Source: Microbacterium horticulturae
GTDB taxonomy: Bacteria > Actinomycetota > Actinomycetes > Actinomycetales > Microbacteriaceae
DNA: 64,000 nucleotides
NCBI RefSeq assembly: GCF_029094505.1
Contig: NZ_CP119108.1
Coordinates: 2,170,001-2,234,000, forward strand
Reading direction: 5' to 3'
Below the pieces are notes generated by a model. The model had not been told where the DNA came from, searched no databases, and saw nothing but the letters and a program-made list of their open reading frames with translations. The position numbers and the translations under genes were made by a program. This document shows, piece after piece, positions 37,575 through 45,766 of the stretch (the stretch's first letter is position 1; every line of letters starts with the position of its first letter).

Positions 37575-38879
37575 ATGACAGCGCGCACATTCTTCCGCAG
37601 CGTCCCCCGAGGCGCCTGGTTCACCACCGGCATCGCCGCCGTGGCCGCCGTCGGCCTATCGGTCTGGGCTTTCGGCTTCGCGATCCCCAGCCAGGCCGAC
37701 GCCACCCAGACCATCACCCGTACCGCAACCGCCGCGTTGCGCACGATGGAGAAGACGGTGTCGACCACCGGCACCGTGACCCCCGCCATCGAAGACAGCG
37801 TGAGCTTCGCAGTGTCGGGAACGGTGACCGCCGTGAAGGTCGCGGCGGGCGACACGGTCAAGAAGGGGCAGACCTTGGCCACCGTCGACACCCTCCAGCT
37901 GAAGGCCGACCTGCTCCAGGCCAAGGCGGATCTGGCCGAAGCGAAGGCGACGCTGGCGTCGGCGGAGGATGCCGCGGACGGCACGAGCGCCGCCACGGCT
38001 CAGGTCTCGGCGGCTGAAGCGGCCGTGAACGTCGCGAAAGCCTCGGTGTCGGATGCCGAAGACGCCATGGACGACGCGACTCTGGTCGCCCCCGACGCGG
38101 GGCTGGTGAGCGCCGTCGACATCGCCGTGGGCGACAAGATCTCGTCGGGATCATCGGGCGGATCCTCGAGCGGCACGGGCGGCACCTCAGGAGGCACGGG
38201 CGGTTCGTCTGCCGGCGGACAGGGCACAGCATCCACGTCCGCTTCATTGAGCTCGTCGAGCTCGTCGAGCGCCGCCTTCACGATCGTGAGCACCGACTCC
38301 TGGGCCGTCGATGTCTCGGTCGGTGAGACCGACATCGCGAACGTGACGAAGGGCGACCAGGTCGAGCTGAGCACCGACGACGGCACCGCGTATTACGGCA
38401 CCGTCAGCGAGGTCGGGCTGCTGCCGTCCACGACGTCGGGGTCGGCCGAATATCCGGTCACCATCGCGATCACCGGCAAGGGCAAGGGCCTGTTCGACGG
38501 CGTCTCGGTCGACATCTCGATCGTGTACGAGCGCCGCACCGACGTACTCGCCGTCCCATCGATGGCGGTCACGACCGCCGACGGCACGAGCACCGTCACG
38601 GTCGTGGCGTCCGACGGCACGCAGAAGAAGACGACGGTGAAGACGGGCGACACCGCCGAGGACTACACCGAGATCACCTCCGGCCTCAGCGAGGGCGACT
38701 CGGTGCTCGTGGCCTCGTTCACTCCGCGAGGCGCTTCTGGCGACAGCGGCACGCAGAACAGCCAGAATGGCACGGGCCGCTTCCCCGGCGGCGGGGAGAT
38801 GCCCAGCGGCGGCTTCCCCGGCGGCAGCACGGGTGGCCAGGGCGGCGGCTTCCCCGGCGGTCAGGGCGGCAACCAGTGA
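37575..38879 (+). CDS. Membrane-fusion adaptor (HlyD/MacA-like), first of two in the operon
   Basis: The 434-residue protein has one N-terminal membrane anchor (about 13-35) and an extracellular adaptor body. A lipoyl-like half reads VSGTVTAVKVAAGDTVKKGQTLATVD. It is followed by an alpha-helical hairpin rich in Ala/Glu/Asp (about 100-170), a Ser/Gly-rich loop (about 190-230), beta-barrel segments (VSVGETDIANVTKGDQVELST) and a membrane-proximal domain. The last 40 residues are GGxFPGG-type repeats. In Gram-positives such adaptors work with MacB-type ABC transporters. Its stop overlaps the ATPase start (GTGA). Confidence 0.85.
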   Translation: MTARTFFRSVPRGAWFTTGIAAVAAVGLSVWAFGFAIPSQADATQTITRTATAALRTMEKTVSTTGTVTPAIEDSVSFAVSGTVTAVKVAAGDTVKKGQTLATVDTLQLKADLLQAKADLAEAKATLASAEDAADGTSAATAQVSAAEAAVNVAKASVSDAEDAMDDATLVAPDAGLVSAVDIAVGDKISSGSSGGSSSGTGGTSGGTGGSSAGGQGTASTSASLSSSSSSSAAFTIVSTDSWAVDVSVGETDIANVTKGDQVELSTDDGTAYYGTVSEVGLLPSTTSGSAEYPVTIAITGKGKGLFDGVSVDISIVYERRTDVLAVPSMAVTTADGTSTVTVVASDGTQKKTTVKTGDTAEDYTEITSGLSEGDSVLVASFTPRGASGDSGTQNSQNGTGRFPGGGEMPSGGFPGGSTGGQGGGFPGGQGGNQ

Positions 38880-39574
38880 GCGCCGTCATCGAACTCTCCG
38901 GCGCCCGCAAGACGTACCGCAGCGGGGAGATCTCGTTCGAGGCCCTGCGCGGTATTGATCTGACCGTCGACGAGGGCGAATACGTCGCGATCGTGGGACC
39001 GTCGGGGTCGGGCAAGTCGACGCTGATGAATGTCCTGGGATGCCTCGACGTGCTGACCAGCGGTTCGTACCGCCTCGGCGGCGAAGACGTCGAGAAGCTC
39101 AGCGAGGTCGCCCTGGCACGCGTGCGCAATCGACAGATCGGGTTCGTGTTCCAGCAGTTCCACCTGCTGCCGAGCCTGACCGCGCTGCGCAACGTCGAGC
39201 TGCCGATGGTCTACGGCCAGGTCGAGAAGAACGAGCGGCGCGAGCGCGCCGCGGCGGCCCTCGAGCGCGTGGGCCTGGCCGACCGTCTGAACAACCGTCC
39301 TGGCGAGCTGTCGGGTGGCCAGCAGCAGCGGGTGGCGGTGGCCCGGGCACTGGCCGGGGACCCGACGATGATCCTCGCCGACGAGCCCACCGGAAACCTC
39401 GACTCCGCTTCGACGGATGACGTCCTGGGCCTATTCGACGAGTTGCACGCCGCCGGCCGCACCATCGTGCTCATCACCCACGAGCACGACGTCGCGCGCC
39501 GGGCGCGACGGATGGTCACGGTGCGCGACGGCCTAATCGTCTCGAACACGCACGCCGAGGAGGCCGCCGCGTGA
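38876..39574 (+). CDS. ABC transporter ATP-binding protein, MacB/LolD type
   Basis: The 232-residue ATPase shows Walker [34 protein letters not shown], signature [15 protein letters not shown], Walker B MILADEPTGNLDSAS and the switch His in VLITHEHDVARRARR. The order and spacing are those of the MacB/LolD/FtsE group that pairs with FtsX-fold permeases and works by mechanotransmission rather than by a transport channel. GTG start overlapping the adaptor stop, and GTGA overlap with the permease. Confidence 0.92.
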   Translation: MSAVIELSGARKTYRSGEISFEALRGIDLTVDEGEYVAIVGPSGSGKSTLMNVLGCLDVLTSGSYRLGGEDVEKLSEVALARVRNRQIGFVFQQFHLLPSLTALRNVELPMVYGQVEKNERRERAAAALERVGLADRLNNRPGELSGGQQQRVAVARALAGDPTMILADEPTGNLDSASTDDVLGLFDELHAAGRTIVLITHEHDVARRARRMVTVRDGLIVSNTHAEEAAA

Positions 39575-40803
39575 ACTGGTCGGAGACTCTCGCCACCTCG
39601 TGGCACGCTATCCGCACGCACGCGCTGCGGTCGTTGCTGACGATCCTCGGCATCCTCGTGGGCATCGCCGCGGTCGTCGTCACGGTCGGGCTCGGACTGG
39701 GCACCCAGAAGGATGTGAGCGAGCAGATAAGTTCGCTGGGCAGCAATCTGCTGATCGTCTCCCCCGGCTCGAGCACCGACTCGAGCGGCGTGCGCGGCGG
39801 CTTCGGCTCGGCGGCGACGTTGAAGGCGACCGACGCCGAGGCACTGCACTCATCGGTGGCGGCGCCCGACGTCGGCGGCGTGGCACCGGAGAAGACCTCG
39901 TCGCTGTCGCTCGAAGCGGGTACGACGAACTGGACCACGAGCGTCACGGGAACGTCGGTGTCATGGCCGACGGTACGCTCGCGCACGCTCGCGGTCGGCT
40001 CATTCTTCACGCAGGAGCAGTACGACGCCGAGGCGCACGTCGCGGTGATCGGCTCGGAGACCGCCGACGAGTTGTTCGGCACCACATCCGTCATCGGTCA
40101 GACGATGACCATCGACGGTACCGACTTCGAGGTGATCGGCGTGCTGGCCGCCGCCGGCTCCAGCTCATCCACCAACCTCGACGACCTCGCTGTGGTCCCG
40201 CTGTCCACCGCAGCGGACACCGTCATGGGCGGGACCGGCGCCGACAGCGTGTCGACGATCTATGTCAAGGCGGCTTCCGATCAGGTGCTGTCGGCGGCGT
40301 ACCAGGAGGTGAACGCGATCCTGATGAACGTGCATGGCATCACCGACGCCGACAGCGCCGACTTCACCGTGTCGAGCCAAGACGCCCTCGTCGACACCGC
40401 GACCTCGATCTACCAGACGCTGACCGTGCTGCTGACCGGCATCGCCGCGCTCTCTCTGCTCGTGGGCGGCATCGGCGTGATGAACATCATGCTGGTGTCG
40501 GTGACCGAGCGCACCCGCGAGATCGGGCTGCGCAAAGCTTTGGGCGCACCGCCGGGGGCCATCCGCCGTCAATTCCTCGTGGAAGCGGCCATCCTCGGCC
40601 TCGGTGGCGGCGTGCTCGGTGTGCTCATCGGTCTGGTCGCCACCTGGGTGCTTCCCCCGCTCATCGGCAGCTCCGTGATCGCCTCCGTGCCGACGATGTT
40701 CCTGGCCTTGGGCGTCGCCGTCGCGATCGGCCTCGTCTTCGGCGTGTACCCGGCGACCCGCGCCGCACGCCTCACCCCCATCGACGCGCTTCGCAGCGAA
40801 TGA
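39571..40803 (+). CDS. ABC transporter permease, MacB/FtsX type
   Basis: The 410-residue protein has the MacB topology. A membrane segment at about 20-42 (ALRSLLTILGILVGIAAVVVTVGLG) precedes a large extracellular domain (about 45-285), then three segments near the C-terminus (VLLTGIAALSLLVGGIGVMNIMLVSVTERTREIGLRKALGA and two more). The TERTREIGLRKALGAPPGAIRRQFLVEA motif is the coupling helix. It ends with ALRSE typical of the family. Cargo is unknown; relatives export peptides, antibiotics or envelope-stress molecules. Confidence 0.9.
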   Translation: MNWSETLATSWHAIRTHALRSLLTILGILVGIAAVVVTVGLGLGTQKDVSEQISSLGSNLLIVSPGSSTDSSGVRGGFGSAATLKATDAEALHSSVAAPDVGGVAPEKTSSLSLEAGTTNWTTSVTGTSVSWPTVRSRTLAVGSFFTQEQYDAEAHVAVIGSETADELFGTTSVIGQTMTIDGTDFEVIGVLAAAGSSSSTNLDDLAVVPLSTAADTVMGGTGADSVSTIYVKAASDQVLSAAYQEVNAILMNVHGITDADSADFTVSSQDALVDTATSIYQTLTVLLTGIAALSLLVGGIGVMNIMLVSVTERTREIGLRKALGAPPGAIRRQFLVEAAILGLGGGVLGVLIGLVATWVLPPLIGSSVIASVPTMFLALGVAVAIGLVFGVYPATRAARLTPIDALRSE

Positions 40804-40820
40804 CGAAAGAAGAGACATCC

Positions 40821-41729
40821 ATGCGAAACATCACCTTCACCCGCCGCCGTACGGCTCTCGCCGTCTCGCTCGCCGGGGGCGCGGCGCTCATGATCGCCCT
40901 CGCCGGTTGCTCCGGCGCCTCGGCGAGCGCCGACCCGGCGCCCAGCGCATCTTCCCCGGCACAGGGACAGCCCAACGGCGGCGACCAGGCCGGAGGCGGC
41001 GGAGTCTTCGGTCTCATCGCCGCGGTCGACGACGGCACCGTGCAGGTGCAGGGCGATTCTGAGCAGACCACGGTGCGCTACACCGACGACACGACGGTCA
41101 GGCAGACCAGCACGGTGAAGGCGTCGAGCATCGCCGTCGGCGATTGCGTGACTGCCATCACCGGACAGGACGACGACACGGCCACCACGGTCACCGTCAC
41201 ACAGCCGGCCGACGACGGCACGTGCTCGACCGGATTCGGCGGGGGCGGCGGATTCGGCGGCGGCGCGCGACCGAGTGGCGCGCCCACCGACATGCCGCAG
41301 GGCCAGGCCGGCGGGATGCCGACGGGGATGCCGCAGGACGGCACGGCTCCCTCAGGCGCTCCGTCCGGGATGCCGTCGAGCGGGCAGCGCGGCGGGTTCG
41401 GCGGATTCACGACCGGCTCGGTGACGAAGGCGAGCACCACGTCGCTGGCCGTGCAGACCACGTCGCAGGACGGTTCGACCTCCACGAAGACGGTCACCCT
41501 GTCGAGCGACACGACTGTGACGGCGACGAAGGATGCCACGGCCGGCGCCATCGCCGAGGGGCTGTGCGTGCGGGCCACCGGCACCGCCGACGACAAGGGC
41601 GGCTTCGATGCGACGGCGCTGACCCTGTCCGACCCGTCCGACGACGGCACTTGCTCGACCGGTATGGGCTTCGGCGGCCACGGTGGACAGCGTCCCGGCC
41701 AGGACGACGAAGGGACCACGAATGGCTGA
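40821..41729 (+). CDS. Lipoprotein with two DUF5666-like repeats
   Basis: The 302-residue precursor has a twin-Arg-like basic start (RRRTALAV) and lipobox LAGC (Cys30). Two copies of a small beta-rich domain follow, about 62-140 and 194-283. Each contains a TxDTTV strand, a (G)xCV cysteine (109, 249) and ends DDGTCSTG (135, 278) then glycine-rich sequence. Between them lies a Gly/Pro/Met/Gln linker (PQGQAGG, MPTGMPQ). Function unknown; position inside the export operon makes it a likely extracellular partner. An ATG seven codons earlier overlaps the permease stop as ATGA and could be the real start. Confidence 0.75.
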   Translation: MRNITFTRRRTALAVSLAGGAALMIALAGCSGASASADPAPSASSPAQGQPNGGDQAGGGGVFGLIAAVDDGTVQVQGDSEQTTVRYTDDTTVRQTSTVKASSIAVGDCVTAITGQDDDTATTVTVTQPADDGTCSTGFGGGGGFGGGARPSGAPTDMPQGQAGGMPTGMPQDGTAPSGAPSGMPSSGQRGGFGGFTTGSVTKASTTSLAVQTTSQDGSTSTKTVTLSSDTTVTATKDATAGAIAEGLCVRATGTADDKGGFDATALTLSDPSDDGTCSTGMGFGGHGGQRPGQDDEGTTNG

Positions 41730-43863
41730 GACCGCTCCCGCGCGTCACGGGCTGGGCGGGCTGCTGGCGACGCGACGCAACAAGCTCATCGCCACCGGCG
41801 CGGTCGCCGTGCTCGTCGTCGGCGCTGGAACCGGTGTCGCGTTCGCGACCACCCGCAGTGACGACGCAGGGTATCGGCTCGCGACCGCGGAAACGGCGGA
41901 CGTCACCGAGACGCTCGCCCTGACCGGCCAGGTCTCATCCGCCGACAGTGTGGCTGCGGCGTTCCAGGTCTCCGGGACGGTCGGCTCGGTGCTCGTCGCC
42001 CTCGGTGACGAGGTGACCGCCGGGCAGAAGCTCGCGACCCTCGACAAGACTTCGCTGAAGAGCGCCGTCACCACCGCCCAAGACACACTGGCCTCGGCCA
42101 AGCAGCAGCTCGAGGACGACTTGGACGCCCAGAGCACGGGCACTTCCCGTACCACCGAGCCGACGGGATCCTCATCGTCCGGCGGCGGCTCATCGTCCGG
42201 CGGTTCAACATCTGCTAGCTCGCCCTCCGCCGGAACCGTCCCCACCGGCTCGGGAGGCTCCTCGCCCTCCGGTTCGACACACGACGGTTCGACCCAGCCA
42301 GGTTCGGCAGAGGGGACATCCACGACTCCCGCCGACTCCAGCGCCGCCGTGACGGCCGCGAAGAAGAAGGTGACCGACGCCCAGCAGGCGCTGCTCGGCC
42401 AGTATGCGATCGCGACGGACGCGGAGAGCACGTCGGCACAGGCCACGGCGGACGCGCAGACGGTCTGCGCGCCGTTCCTCGACGCGACGATCGACGCCGA
42501 CGGCACCCTCACTCCGTCGACAAACGCGGATGCCGCGGCCGACGGTGCGAGCGACGGCACCACCTCCGACGGCGCAAGCGAGAACACCGACGCCGATGCG
42601 GCATCCGACGACTCCGCCGATGCGACGTCCGGTGACACCGACGCCGCCCCATCCGACGCCGGCACGACGGACGCGACAGACGGCTCGACCGCCGCCGATC
42701 AGCTCGCCGCGAGCCAGTCGCTGCTGAAGGACTGCCAGACGTCGATCTCCGACACTCTCGACGCGCAGCAGGCGACGGCAGATGCGCAGGACGCGCTCCA
42801 GAAGGCCGCGGATGCCCTCGACGATGCCGTGGCGGCGTTGACGACCGCGCTCAAGGGCAACACGAGCGGATCGTCCAGCAGGGTGACCGGTGATTCCGCA
42901 AGCACCCCTGCGCCCAGCGCATCTCCCCGCGCGTCGGCCGCCCCGACGCCGTCCACCTCGGCGAGCACGTCTGCCGCCGCGAGGGCATCCACCACCTCCA
43001 CTTCCGCGGGAACGGGCAGCAGCCCCTCGGGCTCCGTCTCGGGCTCCAGCTCGGGAGCGAGCACGAAGACCATCACCGCGGAAGACATCCTCGCCGATCG
43101 CGCCCAGATCGAGGTCGCCGCCTCCGACGTCGCCATCGCGAAGCAGAACCTCACGTTCGCAACCCTCACGAGCCCGATCGCCGGCAAAGTCGTCTCCGTG
43201 TCCCTGGCGAAGGGTGATGAGGTCTCCGCCGCCTCGACGAGCGCCGTCATCACGGTGCAGAGCGACGGCGGGTACATCGTGACCTCCACCGTGCCGCTCG
43301 CGAAGATCGCCAAGGTCGCCAGCGGGCAGACGACTTCGATCACCCTTCCCGCGTTCGGCAAGACCTACACGGGAAGGGTCGCGACGATCGGAGTGCAGAA
43401 CGTCTCCGAGACATCGACGCCGTCGTACTCGGTGACCGTCGCGATCGATGCCGGCGACGACGCGCTGCGCATCGGCGCGACGGCACGGGCGACCGTGACG
43501 GTGTCGACTTCGCAAGACGTGCTCACCGTGCCCACATCGGCGGTCACCACGGCCGGCTCGACGTCGACGGTGCGGGTGCTGAAGGACGGCGCCCCCTCGA
43601 CGGTCTCAGTGGAGGTCGGCGCTCAGGGCAGCGAGCGGATCCAGATCACGAAGGGCCTCGAAGCAGGCCAGCAGGTGATCCTCGCCGACTTCGACCAGGC
43701 GATCACGTCCGACAGCGACGACGACAGCGGGTCGAGCAGCGGCCTCTCGGGGCTGAGCGGTTCGAACAGCGGTCGCGGCGGATTCTCCGGCGGTGGGTTC
43801 TCGGGCAGCGGATTCTCGGGTGGCGGATTCTCGGGTGGCCAAGGCAGCCCTCCTTCCGGCTAG
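41722..43863 (+). CDS. Membrane-fusion adaptor with low-complexity insertions, second of two
   Basis: The 713-residue protein has one membrane anchor (about 21-43) and a lipoyl domain split as usual around a helical hairpin: first half about 82-108 (VSGTVGSVLVALGDEVTAGQKLATLD), second half about 480-512 (TLTSPIAGKVVSVSLAKGDEVSAAS). The hairpin is broken by three low-complexity spacers: Ser/Gly/Thr-rich at 140-205, Asp/Ala/Thr-rich at 258-325 and Ser/Thr/Ala-rich at 378-450. Helical pieces remain between them with two lone cysteines (249, 338). A barrel and proximal domain follow, then a GFSGG-repeat tail. Typical adaptors are 350-450 residues. Starts 8 nt inside the lipoprotein gene. Confidence 0.8.
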   Translation: MAETAPARHGLGGLLATRRNKLIATGAVAVLVVGAGTGVAFATTRSDDAGYRLATAETADVTETLALTGQVSSADSVAAAFQVSGTVGSVLVALGDEVTAGQKLATLDKTSLKSAVTTAQDTLASAKQQLEDDLDAQSTGTSRTTEPTGSSSSGGGSSSGGSTSASSPSAGTVPTGSGGSSPSGSTHDGSTQPGSAEGTSTTPADSSAAVTAAKKKVTDAQQALLGQYAIATDAESTSAQATADAQTVCAPFLDATIDADGTLTPSTNADAAADGASDGTTSDGASENTDADAASDDSADATSGDTDAAPSDAGTTDATDGSTAADQLAASQSLLKDCQTSISDTLDAQQATADAQDALQKAADALDDAVAALTTALKGNTSGSSSRVTGDSASTPAPSASPRASAAPTPSTSASTSAAARASTTSTSAGTGSSPSGSVSGSSSGASTKTITAEDILADRAQIEVAASDVAIAKQNLTFATLTSPIAGKVVSVSLAKGDEVSAASTSAVITVQSDGGYIVTSTVPLAKIAKVASGQTTSITLPAFGKTYTGRVATIGVQNVSETSTPSYSVTVAIDAGDDALRIGATARATVTVSTSQDVLTVPTSAVTTAGSTSTVRVLKDGAPSTVSVEVGAQGSERIQITKGLEAGQQVILADFDQAITSDSDDDSGSSSGLSGLSGSNSGRGGFSGGGFSGSGFSGGGFSGGQGSPPSG

Positions 43864-43883
43864 CAACTCGACACCGAGACGAC

Positions 43884-43926
43884 GAACGAGCTTGGCGCCT
43901 GTCCATGCCCGACGCCAAGCTCGTTC
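43884..43926. terminator. Terminator of the export operon
   Basis: GAACGAGCTTGGCG and CGCCAAGCTCGTTC form a perfect 14-bp stem with a 15-nt loop between two converging genes. Confidence 0.65.
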
Positions 43927-43943
43927 CCTCTCCGCCGCGTCGG

Positions 43944-44678
43944 CTACTTGACGGTGAAGGTCTTCGTGACCGTCGGAGCGTCGTCGAAGCTCAGAAGATC
44001 CGACACCTCAATCGTGACGTCGTTCTTTCCATCAAGGTTGTATGCCCACTGCACGGGGATCGATTTGCCTGGCTTGATGTCCCTCGTCGCGCTCGAAGAG
44101 TCATATGCATCGTCCGTGAGGATCGCGTCGTCCAGCTCCACACCGTCCTGGAACGCCTTCGTCGACACGGCGAACATGAAGTTCGCAGCCTCATCACTGT
44201 TATTCGTGAAGGTGAAATCGACCACGAGGACCGGCTTGCCCTCGTAGTCCTTCGCCTGAGTGGCGTCATCTATGGTCACTGTGTAGTCGCTCTCCGTGTC
44301 TTCCTTCGCCGCCGTGGCGGCTTCTTCGGTGCCGGAGCCTGTGGATGACTGGGAACTGGTGGTCTCGGTCCCGAACGCTTCTGTAGCCGCGTTGGCGACG
44401 AGCGCGAAGAATACGACAAACCCGACGATCGTCCCAACAATCGCAAGCAAGAGGCCAGTAATCGCCGGCCACTTGCTTCCCTTGAGGAAAAGCGCAACGA
44501 GCGAGAGCACAAAGGCGATAGGCAGCAGGATCCAGCCGACGATGAGAGCGCCAGGAACGCACGCAAAGATGAATCCGATGACGGCGACTATCAGCGCGAT
44601 GATGCTGAGCACGTGCGGCTTCTTCTTCGGTGCCGGTCCCGGCGCGGTGAACTCCGGTGCAGGAGGGGTGGCGGTCAT
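43944..44678 (-). CDS. DUF5067-type membrane-anchored protein
   Basis: The 244-residue protein has a Pro/Ala N-terminus ending in PKKKPH, then about three membrane segments (23-47, 50-67, 73-98), a Ser/Thr/Glu linker and an extracellular Ig-like domain (about 118-244: YTVTIDDATQAKDYEGKPVLVVDFTFTNNSDEAANF...VQWAYNLDG) matching the DUF5067 pattern. Function unknown. The coding sequence has clearly more A/T in third positions than its neighbours (for example runs like GATTTGCCTGGCTTGATG), suggesting acquisition. GAAGGG precedes the ATG; TAATAT/TATATT upstream are likely -10 elements. Confidence 0.75.
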   Translation of the reverse strand: MTATPPAPEFTAPGPAPKKKPHVLSIIALIVAVIGFIFACVPGALIVGWILLPIAFVLSLVALFLKGSKWPAITGLLLAIVGTIVGFVVFFALVANAATEAFGTETTSSQSSTGSGTEEAATAAKEDTESDYTVTIDDATQAKDYEGKPVLVVDFTFTNNSDEAANFMFAVSTKAFQDGVELDDAILTDDAYDSSSATRDIKPGKSIPVQWAYNLDGKNDVTIEVSDLLSFDDAPTVTKTFTVK

Positions 44679-44787
44679 ACGGTTCCCTTCGGTCTGAGCT
44701 GTGTCGATGACGAATGCGCGCGGTCCATCGGGACATTCGTTCTCATAGCGAGAATATATTAATCCGCTCTCATAATCTGGACCTCGC

Positions 44788-44793
44788 TACTCT
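44788..44793 (+). promoter_or_regulatory. Predicted -10 element of the PfkB-family kinase gene
   Basis: TACTCT, 6 nt from the ATG. Confidence 0.5.
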
Positions 44794-44799
44794 GGCGAC

Positions 44800-45753
44800 A
44801 TGTCCGACGATGCACGCCCCCACGCCCCCATCCTCACGGTCACCGTGAATCCTGCGCTCGACGTCACGACGTCAACAGAGCGCGTCGTTCCCGAGCACAA
44901 GCTGCGGTGCGGTGGCACACGGTTGGATCCCGGCGGCGGGGGTGTCAACGTCTCTCGTGCCATCCGGAACCTCGGCGGCATCACGACGACGCTGTACACG
45001 GCCGGCGGGCCCACCGGCCAGGCCTACCGGCAGCTGCTCGAAGCCGAAGGGCTCCCCGCTCGGGTGATCCCGATCGCCGGAAGCACCCGCGAGAGCTTCA
45101 CCGTGGATGAGGACTCAACCGGGCAGCAGTTCCGCTTCGTGCTGCAGGGTCCTGAACTCGCCGAGCGCGAATGGCAGGCGGTCTTGAACGCCGTGGACCA
45201 GGACCTGCCAGAGGGCGGCTACATCGTTGCCAGCGGCAGTCTGCCGCCGGGGGTGCCCGATGACTTCTACGCCCGTGTCGCACGGCTCGCCTCCCGGCGC
45301 GGCGCCCACGCGATCATCGACGCGTCGGGACCCTCGCTGCGCGCCGCGCTCGACGAGCACGTGCATGTGGTCGCCCCCAGCAGGCGAGAGCTCGCCGAGC
45401 TCGTCGACGCCGACATTTCCGACCTCGACACGCAGATCCACGCGGCGCAGCAACTCATCGCCGACGGGCGCAGCGCCTACGTCGCCCTCACCCTGGGCGG
45501 GGCCGGTGCCGTGCTGGTCTCGCAAGACGAGGTACTCCAGCTACCGGCGGCGCCGGTCACCGTGCGCAGCACCGTGGGCGCCGGCGATGCCTTTCTCGCG
45601 GGGATGGTCCTGCGGCTGGCGCAGGGACGCGGCGGAGCGGAAGCCTTTCGCACCGCGATGGCGTGCGGCGCGGCCACCGCTGCGTTGCCGGGCACCGCGC
45701 TCGGCGACGCAGCCACCGTCGCACGCCTTGAGGAGGTGCTCGCCGCCGCGTGA
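44800..45753 (+). CDS. PfkB family sugar (phospho)kinase, 1-phosphofructokinase-like
   Basis: The 317-residue protein is a ribokinase-fold kinase. It has TVTVNPALDVTTSTERV at the start, GGTRLDPGGGGVNVSRAI (PfkB signature 1) and STVGAGDAFLAGMVL (signature 2 with the catalytic Asp). The NPALD and GGxGxNVSR patterns place it with phosphofructokinase-2, FruK and LacC. It stands alone, without PTS genes, so it may be a minor 6-phosphofructokinase; the substrate is open. It converges on recX with 13 nt between stops. Confidence 0.85.
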   Translation: MSDDARPHAPILTVTVNPALDVTTSTERVVPEHKLRCGGTRLDPGGGGVNVSRAIRNLGGITTTLYTAGGPTGQAYRQLLEAEGLPARVIPIAGSTRESFTVDEDSTGQQFRFVLQGPELAEREWQAVLNAVDQDLPEGGYIVASGSLPPGVPDDFYARVARLASRRGAHAIIDASGPSLRAALDEHVHVVAPSRRELAELVDADISDLDTQIHAAQQLIADGRSAYVALTLGGAGAVLVSQDEVLQLPAAPVTVRSTVGAGDAFLAGMVLRLAQGRGGAEAFRTAMACGAATAALPGTALGDAATVARLEEVLAAA

Positions 45754-45766
45754 CGGCGAGGCCGCA

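Noticed and set aside
42160..43080. Repetitive coding stretch considered as a CRISPR-like or tandem repeat array
   Set aside because: It encodes Ser/Gly/Asp/Thr low-complexity protein in frame; there are no regular direct repeats with unique spacers.
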